Of a stretch of 6,246 nt of DNA, positions 1 through 5,844 are shown one piece after another. This stretch comes from an uncultured Nannocystaceae bacterium (lineage in GTDB: Bacteria; Myxococcota_A; Polyangia; Nannocystales; Nannocystaceae). Position 1 is the stretch's first letter; each line of letters begins with the position of its first letter. The stretch covers positions 1 through 6,246 of the forward strand of contig CALKDV010000249.1 in assembly GCA_938084085.1 (NCBI GenBank). The letters are read 5' to 3'. The translations under genes were made by a program, and so were the position numbers. A model generated the notes under the pieces. It searched no databases, was not told the origin of the DNA, and worked only from the letters and a program-made list of their open reading frames with translations.

Positions 1-879
1 CGCCTCGTCTACCACCCGCTCTCGGATTTTGTCGCGGGACTTGAGGAGCCTTCACTGTTTGGAGGTTCGCGCTCGACGGACGGCACCCTCGCGTTGTGGA
101 TCTTGTCGAACTCGGGCGACTACCGCCTCACCGAAGGCATGGTCCATCAATGGACGATCCCCCAATTCGACCCGGACGCTGGATTCACCATGGCCGTAGA
201 ATCGGAGGGGGTCGCCCTCCTCGCCCAAGGTGACCATCTCGTGGAGCTCACCTTCGAAGGCGGGGGCACGCGGGACCTCGAGACTCCAATGGGGACCGTC
301 CAGCACGGCGCACGGGATGAGAGCGCGCGCCTGTACGTAGGTGGAGCGCGCGGCGTCCTGGTGCGAACCCTCGAAGGGGATCTGCGCCATTACACCTTGG
401 GCGCGAGCGCCAGCGCCAGCGATGTGACCGGCCGCATCGATCAGCTCGTGGCGCGCCCTGGGGGAGGCGTCTACGCCCTCGTCGGGAGTTCGGTGGTGAT
501 CCTCGACGACGAGGACGCGAGAATCGAAGAGCTGCTCACGTTCGAGACCGCCCCGACAAAGATTGACGCCGACGGCTACGGGCACCTCTGGGTGCTCCGA
601 GACGGCGAGCTCACAGCCTTTTACACCGGCGAGCCCGTCTCCTTCGCCTCCTCCGTCGCCCCGATTTTGGGCGACGTGTGCAACGTCTGTCACCAAAACG
701 ACGCCTCCGGCGCCGTCCTCATCGACTGGTCCAACTACGATCAGGCCGTCGAGCGCGCACAAGCTTTGGGCGCGCGCACAAAAGACGGGAGCATGCCGCC
801 TCCCGGCACTGGATTCGTCCTCGAACCGACGGAAATCGCCACCATTGACCGCTGGATCTCCACTGGAACCTTGCCATGA
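1..879 (+). CDS. Beta-propeller-like protein with C-terminal mono-heme cytochrome c domain (5' partial)
   Basis: The reading frame is open from the first base, so the N-terminus and any signal peptide lie upstream; 292 residues are visible. Residues about 30-210 consist of short beta-rich repeats with turns such as DADGYGHLWVLRDGEL, which resemble blades of a propeller or two-component-regulator-type repeat. The last 75 or so residues form a small cytochrome c-like domain: CNVCH at residues 227-231 (bases 679-693) is the heme-attachment motif, and Met265 in GSMPPP is a plausible distal ligand 34 residues after the His. Such C-terminal heme domains often occur beside DUF1549/DUF1501 genes in Planctomycetes and Myxococcota. 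The stop overlaps the next start in an ATGA, so the two are probably translationally coupled. An exported electron-transfer or sensing role is inferred. The heme domain is the firm part; the propeller is a fold guess from repeat texture. Confidence 0.8.
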   Translation, partial: RLVYHPLSDFVAGLEEPSLFGGSRSTDGTLALWILSNSGDYRLTEGMVHQWTIPQFDPDAGFTMAVESEGVALLAQGDHLVELTFEGGGTRDLETPMGTVQHGARDESARLYVGGARGVLVRTLEGDLRHYTLGASASASDVTGRIDQLVARPGGGVYALVGSSVVILDDEDARIEELLTFETAPTKIDADGYGHLWVLRDGELTAFYTGEPVSFASSVAPILGDVCNVCHQNDASGAVLIDWSNYDQAVERAQALGARTKDGSMPPPGTGFVLEPTEIATIDRWISTGTLP

Positions 880-2537
880 ACCGACCACAGCCCCCCCCGC
901 ACGTCACGCGCGCCTCATGGCGCCTCGTCGCCCTGAGCGTACCTTGCTTCGCCGCGGGGCTCGGGGTGTCCACAGCCCTCGCCGATCACGATCCCTCCGC
1001 GCCCGCCGACGCGAGCACCTGCCACCTTTACGATCCGGTGGAGCCCGAGGTGCTGCTGCGGCGCTTGTCTCTGGACCTCAACATGCGCGCCCCAAGCATC
1101 GAAGAGTACGAAGCGCTCGCAGATCAAGCAGAGGTACCCGAAGCCACTGTAGAGGCGCTCATGCAAACGGAGGACTTCCGCCAATGGGCCCGCCGTTTCC
1201 ACATGGATCTGTTCTGGGGGAACGTGGACAACGTCGCGCTGAACAGCGGGAACGTCAAGCTCAACACCGCGACCTTGGCCGGCGGTGACCAAGTGTGGAA
1301 GTCCGCGAGCTCTGGACGACGAAAAAAATACCGCGTCGAAGACACTGTCTGCCAAGACAAACCTCAAACGGACATCGACAAGGACTACGTGCTCGGGGAA
1401 TTTCCGGAGTGTGAACCGGTGGGCAACGCCTGCTTGGAAGGGTGGGTTGAGCTGGTCCCCTACTGGCACACGGCGGCCCAAGGCACAGTGAAGGTGTGCG
1501 CGGCCGAGGCCCAAACGGCAGCACAGGGTCTCAACGGCACCAGCGTCGTCGCCTGTGACTACCGCGGCGCGAACGCCTCCGCCGAGTGCGGATGCGGCCC
1601 TGATCTTCGGTGGTGCTACACCGGAAGCTCGGAAGACACGATCCTCACAGCGATGCAAGAGCAGCTGCTGCTCAACGTGGACCAAGTGACCGTTGGGGGA
1701 GCGCCGTACACCTCCATGATCACGAGCACCACCGGGTACACCAACGGCACGCTGCAATTTTGGAAGAAACACCTGGCGCCCATGGCCAACCTCACCAAGA
1801 CCTATGCCGACTGGTCCGAAGGAGACGCCCCCTTGGCCAGCGAGCCCATCGCGACCGACACCACCTGGGTGGTGGAGCAACGGGGCCCGCAGCACTCCGG
1901 GGTCCTCACGGAGAACGCCTATTCGCTGCGTTTCGCGACCAACCGGGCCCGCGCCAATCGCTTCCGGATCATCTTCGAAGGCCAGTATTTTCAGCCGCCC
2001 TCCATCGAGGATGGAAGCGACTGCGACCCCGGAGATCCCGACATCACGGAGCGCTGCACCTGCAGACAATGCCATCAGGTCCTCGAACCCTTGGCCGCCT
2101 CTTTCTCCCAGATCGCGCTCGCCGGCTCGGGACTCATCGATAATCTCCCCGAGTATGACGAGGACTGCATCGGCTCCAACAACATCGCCTGCCGCCGCTT
2201 CTATGAGACCCAAGAAGACGGCGCCAAGCCGGGGTGGCTACGGAGGCTGCAGTACGCCGATGACGAGACGCCGACCCACGCCGCCATCAAGGCGCATATC
2301 GAGGCGGGTCTCCCTGGGCTCACCGAACCGGTGATCTCCAGCGGCACCTTCGCGCGGAGCATGGTGATCCATCTCTGGACACACTTCATGGGTCGCCCCC
2401 CGATCCTTGACCCGCTAGATCCCAACGTGGAGACGGCCCAAATCGATGCACTCAGCCAGTTGCTTCGCGACGATGACGACTTCCGCGGCATCGTGCGTGC
2501 GATCGTCTCTCTCGACGAGTACAGGAGGTCCCGATGA
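876..2537 (+). CDS. Exported Cys-rich DUF1549/DUF1588/DUF1585-like protein with CxCxxCH motif
   Basis: This 553-residue protein starts at an ATG that overlaps the previous stop. The upstream ribosome site is weak, which suits coupling. A Sec-type signal peptide is visible: basic N-region with Arg12 and Arg16, hydrophobic core about 17-35, likely cleavage after ALA (residue 37). Residues about 56-118 (LLRRLSLDLNMRAPSIEEY, then FRQWARRFHMDLFWG) match the pattern of DUF1549 in planctomycete-type cytochrome proteins. Residues 159-247 form an insert with eight cysteines (159, 179, 186, 208, 227, 238, 240, 247). Residues 394-400 read CTCRQCH, a heme-type CxxCH preceded by an extra Cys, followed by LEPLAASF as in DUF1588-like regions. 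The end (from Phe492, FARSMVIHLWTHFMGRPP, to IVRAIVSLDEY) resembles DUF1585. Function is unknown; a periplasmic redox role is inferred. Domain names come from motif memory, not a profile search. Confidence 0.8.
   Translation: MNRPQPPPHVTRASWRLVALSVPCFAAGLGVSTALADHDPSAPADASTCHLYDPVEPEVLLRRLSLDLNMRAPSIEEYEALADQAEVPEATVEALMQTEDFRQWARRFHMDLFWGNVDNVALNSGNVKLNTATLAGGDQVWKSASSGRRKKYRVEDTVCQDKPQTDIDKDYVLGEFPECEPVGNACLEGWVELVPYWHTAAQGTVKVCAAEAQTAAQGLNGTSVVACDYRGANASAECGCGPDLRWCYTGSSEDTILTAMQEQLLLNVDQVTVGGAPYTSMITSTTGYTNGTLQFWKKHLAPMANLTKTYADWSEGDAPLASEPIATDTTWVVEQRGPQHSGVLTENAYSLRFATNRARANRFRIIFEGQYFQPPSIEDGSDCDPGDPDITERCTCRQCHQVLEPLAASFSQIALAGSGLIDNLPEYDEDCIGSNNIACRRFYETQEDGAKPGWLRRLQYADDETPTHAAIKAHIEAGLPGLTEPVISSGTFARSMVIHLWTHFMGRPPILDPLDPNVETAQIDALSQLLRDDDDFRGIVRAIVSLDEYRRSR
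2523..2529 (+). promoter_or_regulatory. Strong Shine-Dalgarno for the lipoprotein gene
   Basis: AGGAGGT lies four bases before the ATG at 2534, inside the last codons of the upstream gene. It fixes the lipoprotein start even though the ATG overlaps the upstream stop (ATGA). This is the strongest ribosome site seen in the + strand run, which suggests this gene can also be translated independently of coupling. Confidence 0.8.
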
Positions 2538-3298
2538 GATTCGTAGATTCACGCCACGCCACGTCCCTTTGTTCCCTCGCGCTCGCTTTGCTCCTCGCGG
2601 GCTGCGGCACCACGACCACCGGCGCAGAGGACGAGGGGGTCGCATCGGACTCCACAACCACCACCGGCGACGACGGCGCGACCGAAGAGACCGAGGAGGG
2701 ACCGAGCATCACGCCGACGCCTCCTCCCACCAAGTCGCGGGTGGGCAAGCGCATGACCGTCGCCCAGCTGCGGGCCTCGATCCCCGTGCTCGCCGGACCA
2801 GACGAGGACGGCTTCCCGATCACTTGGCGCACCAACGCGGGTACCAACCCCACCGGGACGCAGATGTTCGCGGACAACCAGCTCGGCCCGGCGCTCGGAG
2901 ACCCCAACTATATCGAGCGTGTCGAGGAAGCCGCCATCCCCAACGCCTTGTACGTCAAGCTCATGGACGACATGGCGCGCCAGGTCTGCACGAATATGGC
3001 CGAGGCTGACCGAAAACGGGTCGACACGGACGCGCGCGTGCTCTTGCGCGACACGACGCTGGAGAGCGTCGAACCGGCAGATATCGAGGCCAATCTGCGC
3101 TACCTGCATCTGCGGTTCTTCGGCGAGCGTGCTCGCGCTGGCGAGGATCCGACCATCGATGCCCTCGAACATCTCTTTTTCACCGCGCACGACGAGGCCG
3201 TCACCAACGGCGACCAGGTCGCCAAGACTCCAGTCCTGGAGGGCTGGCGGGTCGTCTGCATCGCCATGATGAAATCCCCGGAGTTTCACGTCTACTAG
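2534..3298 (+). CDS. Lipoprotein of unknown function with Thr/acid-rich linker
   Basis: This is a 254-residue protein. Its N-terminus is a lipoprotein signal: Arg2 and Arg7, hydrophobic core about 13-22, and lipobox LAGC with the acylated Cys at residue 24. A linker at about 25-67 is rich in Thr, Asp, Glu and Pro and contains TTTTG twice, typical of a flexible tether between membrane and domain. The folded part (about 68-254) begins KRMTVAQLRASIPVLAG, contains GPALGDPNYIERV and a helical stretch with Cys152, and ends EGWRVVCIAMMKSPEFHVY with Cys242. That ending recalls the final helix of DUF1553/DUF1585-type proteins, so it may be a partner related to the product of the gene before it. No CxxCH is present. 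The start is set by a strong AGGAGGT. Placement between the DUF1549-like and DUF1501 genes argues for a shared complex. I do not recognise a named family and assign no reaction. Confidence 0.8.
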   Translation: MRFVDSRHATSLCSLALALLLAGCGTTTTGAEDEGVASDSTTTTGDDGATEETEEGPSITPTPPPTKSRVGKRMTVAQLRASIPVLAGPDEDGFPITWRTNAGTNPTGTQMFADNQLGPALGDPNYIERVEEAAIPNALYVKLMDDMARQVCTNMAEADRKRVDTDARVLLRDTTLESVEPADIEANLRYLHLRFFGERARAGEDPTIDALEHLFFTAHDEAVTNGDQVAKTPVLEGWRVVCIAMMKSPEFHVY

Positions 3299-3301
3299 GA
3301 G
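3297..3301 (+). promoter_or_regulatory. Shine-Dalgarno for the DUF1501 gene
   Basis: AGGAG overlaps the TAG stop of the lipoprotein gene and is separated by five C residues from the ATG at 3307. It supports that start, which also gives an intact twin-arginine signal. The eight-base intergenic gap leaves no room for a separate promoter. Confidence 0.75.
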
Positions 3302-3306
3302 CCCCC

Positions 3307-4719
3307 ATGCCGCATCACATCTCACGTAGAAATCTCCTCGGTGGCCTCGGCGCCGCCGCGGGTGTGCTTTCGCTCGGCGGTCTCTCGCTCCGCCAGACCA
3401 TGGCCGCGGGCGACAAGCCGCCGCTGGTGGTTCAGGTCACCTTCAGCGGTGGTTGGGACACCCTGCTGACCCTGGATCCCCGCTCCAATCTCGACTTCGC
3501 CGACCCTGACGGGAAGATCTATCCCGCCTACGATCTGGCGGCGAATGGAGATCCGCTGATCCTCGACGCGTTGGCCAACACCAACGGCACCGGCGTCTTT
3601 ACGGACGGTCCGATGACCTTGGGTCCGTCCATCCCTGCGTCGTTGCGCGCCATGGCCTCGGATTTGTGCCTCGTCCGCGGCGTGGACATGGGCACCCTCA
3701 CCCACGCCGTCGGCAAGCGCTACTTTTTGACCGGGAAGTTCCCGCGCGGGCTGTCCGCAAACGGCTCGTCCCTCGGCACGCGTGTCGCCTACGAAGGGCT
3801 CGCCCATGAATCTAGGATGTCGCCTGCCATCCCCAACCTGGTCATCGGGATGGAGACCTACAACGAGGGGCTCGACGCCTCGATCTCGGGCGTCTCCATC
3901 TCGGACTTCGAGGACATGGAAGACCTCGTCAATGCGCTCCGGCCGGAGACGCTCCTCGCGCCTGGCGCGGCGGAGGCGGTCGAGGCCTACCTGGACCGCG
4001 TGACCTGCGGGGAGCTTCGGGCCGACGGCGCCAAGAAAGTCACAACCTTCGAGGCGTCACGCACCTCCGCGGCCATCTTGTCGAGCGGCACGCTGTGGTC
4101 GAGCTTCGATCTTGAGGGCAACCCCGATCTCTTGGCTGGATTGCTCTCGCACTTCGGCGTCGCCGACTTCTCCAGCCTCGACAACCAGCGCAAAAAGTCT
4201 TACGGCGCCGCGATGCTCGCGTGCCAGGCCCTCGCGTCGGGGACCAGCCACGCGGTCTCACTGGAGGTCGTCGATGGGCTCGACCACCACGACGAGGACT
4301 GGCAAAGCGATCACTCCGCCAGCCTCCGCGTCGGCTTCGAGGCGGTCGCCGGGCTGCTGTCGTTCTTGAAGAACACACCAGACGGAAGCGGGGTCCTTTT
4401 CGATCGCACGGTGGTCCTCGTCACCAGTGACTTCGCCCGCGAGCCCAAGCTCAACCCCCGCGGCGGTCGCGACCACCACCTCGCCAGCAGCTGTCTCGTG
4501 GCGGGCATGAACATCCAAGGTGGCAAGGTCATCGGCGCAACCACAGACGACACCATGGCCTCCATGCCCATCGATCCGCGCTCAGGCGCTCCCTCCGAGG
4601 GCGGCATCCTCGTACGTCCGACGGACATCCACGCCACGGTGCTCGAGGCCATGGGACTCGGGTGGGATCACCTCGGCAACCAGACGCCGCTGCTGATTCC
4701 GGCGATGCTTAAGGCCTGA
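3307..4719 (+). CDS. Tat-exported DUF1501 family protein
   Basis: The 470-residue protein starts with a twin-arginine signal: SRRNLLGG at residues 6-13, a hydrophobic core to about 28, and likely cleavage after MAA (residue 34). The protein is therefore probably exported folded, perhaps with a cofactor or metal already bound. DUF1501 hallmarks appear in order: VVQVTFSGGWDTLLTLDP (41-58), a THAVG segment (132-136), GLDHHDEDWQSDH (324-336, in the place of the usual WDTH...H), VLVTSDFAREPKLNPRGGRDHH (370-391), GGKVIGATTDD (405-415) and DIHATVLEAMGL (440-451). The family is related to the alkaline phosphatase/sulfatase fold, so the Asp and His residues are candidate metal ligands, but no substrate is established for DUF1501. 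Length and motif order are normal for the family. It is the last gene of the + strand run, and DUF1501 genes are commonly paired with DUF1549-type genes, as here. Confidence 0.9.
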   Translation: MPHHISRRNLLGGLGAAAGVLSLGGLSLRQTMAAGDKPPLVVQVTFSGGWDTLLTLDPRSNLDFADPDGKIYPAYDLAANGDPLILDALANTNGTGVFTDGPMTLGPSIPASLRAMASDLCLVRGVDMGTLTHAVGKRYFLTGKFPRGLSANGSSLGTRVAYEGLAHESRMSPAIPNLVIGMETYNEGLDASISGVSISDFEDMEDLVNALRPETLLAPGAAEAVEAYLDRVTCGELRADGAKKVTTFEASRTSAAILSSGTLWSSFDLEGNPDLLAGLLSHFGVADFSSLDNQRKKSYGAAMLACQALASGTSHAVSLEVVDGLDHHDEDWQSDHSASLRVGFEAVAGLLSFLKNTPDGSGVLFDRTVVLVTSDFAREPKLNPRGGRDHHLASSCLVAGMNIQGGKVIGATTDDTMASMPIDPRSGAPSEGGILVRPTDIHATVLEAMGLGWDHLGNQTPLLIPAMLKA

Positions 4720-4737
4720 GCGTCCGGCCGCGCCTTA
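4710..4737. terminator. Weak candidate hairpin between convergent genes
   Basis: TAAGGC (4710-4715) pairs with GCCTTA (4732-4737). After a four-base bulge, GCG (4720-4722) pairs with CGC (4729-4731) around a six-base loop. The hairpin includes the TGA of the DUF1501 gene and the TAA of the opposing gene, so it could serve both strands. No T-tract follows on either strand, so it is not a classical intrinsic terminator, and at this GC content it may be chance. Confidence 0.25.
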
Positions 4738-5844
4738 GCGCTGACCGCCGAGGAACAAGCGCCGGCGCGGGGCTTTGTAGGGCCAAAACAAGGAGGCGCC
4801 GGCGCGCCCTTCATTGAAGTTGCGAAGCTCTTTACGGGTAAACGAGCGAGGGGAGATCGCAGGGAGATTGGTCCGAACAAACTTAAGGATCCGGTCTCGG
4901 GCGTCTTGGGCCGCCAGCGCCCGATGAGCATCTACCTCGGACGAGAGCGCCGCATCGAGGGAGGTATCCACAGTCCGAAACTCGAGGCTGTCCCAAAGAT
5001 GCAATATTTCCGAGCGCCGCTCGGGATAGGACAAGGATTCGTCGGACCAAATGGTGAGCAGCTGGGAGGGGAGCTGGGTGAGCGCCTCTTCGCACCGCCT
5101 CTCCCACGCCTCCGCTGCGAGACCGAGACGAAAGTCAAAGGTGCGATCCAAAAATGCAGCCATTTGGCGGTTCGGCGTGGGGAGGTAGCCATAGCGGCCC
5201 CCGGCCGCCGCGACAGGAGCGACCGCACCGGGCGCCGCCGCCCCTGGATTGCTCAACTGCGCCGGCGTCTGCTCCCACGCCCGATTTTGCTGGATCGCTG
5301 CCTGGGGCGAGTTGATGTCCGCGTTGGGATCCGCGCCAAACGCCGCCGCCGTCAGCGTGGCCGCGTACGCGCCGAGGAGCGCCGCCCATCGCTCTGCGCG
5401 ATTGGAGGCCGTGCGACCGCCGGATGATTTCTTAAGACGCACACACACCACGACCGCACAGATCGAATCGGCCTTGACCTGCACCTGCGACTCAGGGAGC
5501 AGCCGCACCACGCCATCTGGCCGAATCAGCGCGTCGAAGCGCTCTCCAGGGGTCCCCTCGTAGGCGAAGCTTCCATCTGGGAGAGGGTGAAGCCCCAACG
5601 CGAACGCGGTCGCCAGGCTGGACTCCTCCACCAGCATCGCGGGACGAGGACCTTCTGCGTTGGGCGCGACCGAGAATCCTGGCGGCACGTTGGGCGCAGG
5701 TGCTACCTGCTCCGCGCCCCCTTTGGGCGCCGCACCTTGGTCTTCGACCGTCGGCCCGACCACCTCCGTGGGCGCCGCGTTGACCGGCCGAGCGCTGCTC
5801 GCGACGATCACCACCGCGAGCAACCTCGCGCAGAGTCTAGCCAC
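4735..5844 (-). CDS. Exported protein of unknown function, myxobacterial-type C-terminal domain
   Basis: I choose the GTG at 5844-5842, giving 369 residues. It yields a compact signal peptide (VARLCARLLAVVIVASSARPVNA, basic then hydrophobic, cleavage near residue 23-24) and overlaps the upstream stop as GTGGCTAG. The frame is open much further upstream, but there it only shadows the previous gene. Another GTG at 5859-5857 would add five residues. After a Pro/Ala-rich stretch (about 25-68) comes a region with GERFDALIRPDGVVRLLPES (100-119), one hydrophobic stretch (about 152-170), an Ala/Pro/Gly linker (about 195-217), and a helical C-terminal domain with FLDRTFDFRLGLA (231-243), LSYPERRSEILHLWDSLE (271-288) and ILKFVRTNLPAISPRSFTRKEL (319-340), ending RAGASLFWPY. 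I associate the RPDG and ERR..LWD...LP..S...FT..EL..N pattern with myxobacterial hypothetical proteins, from memory. No catalytic motif is visible. Confidence 0.75.
   Translation of the reverse strand: MARLCARLLAVVIVASSARPVNAAPTEVVGPTVEDQGAAPKGGAEQVAPAPNVPPGFSVAPNAEGPRPAMLVEESSLATAFALGLHPLPDGSFAYEGTPGERFDALIRPDGVVRLLPESQVQVKADSICAVVVCVRLKKSSGGRTASNRAERWAALLGAYAATLTAAAFGADPNADINSPQAAIQQNRAWEQTPAQLSNPGAAAPGAVAPVAAAGGRYGYLPTPNRQMAAFLDRTFDFRLGLAAEAWERRCEEALTQLPSQLLTIWSDESLSYPERRSEILHLWDSLEFRTVDTSLDAALSSEVDAHRALAAQDARDRILKFVRTNLPAISPRSFTRKELRNFNEGRAGASLFWPYKAPRRRLFLGGQR

Noticed and set aside
400..423. Short GCCAGC repeat in the first gene (ASASAS)
   Set aside because: Only two to three six-base units in a loop-like part of the protein; not long enough to indicate more than ordinary slippage.
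52..888. 278-residue open frame on the - strand opposite the cytochrome gene
   Set aside because: It mirrors the + strand gene that carries CNVCH and couples by ATGA to the next gene. No ribosome site or recognisable motif supports the antisense frame.
915..2213. 432-residue open frame on the - strand, antisense to the DUF1549-like gene
   Set aside because: It lies wholly inside a well-supported + strand gene with signal peptide and recognisable motifs. Its translation is Gly/Arg/Val/Ala-rich with no domain pattern, as expected for antisense frames in GC-rich DNA.
2549..3325. 258-residue open frame on the - strand opposite the lipoprotein gene
   Set aside because: The + strand has a lipobox, a strong Shine-Dalgarno and tight operon spacing; the - strand frame has low-complexity Gly/Arg runs only.
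4759..4806. Two copies of GCGCCGGCGCG, 37 bases apart, as a possible protein-binding site or terminator
   Set aside because: They are self-complementary without a loop, sit inside the coding end of the - strand gene, and such G/C words are expected by chance at this composition.
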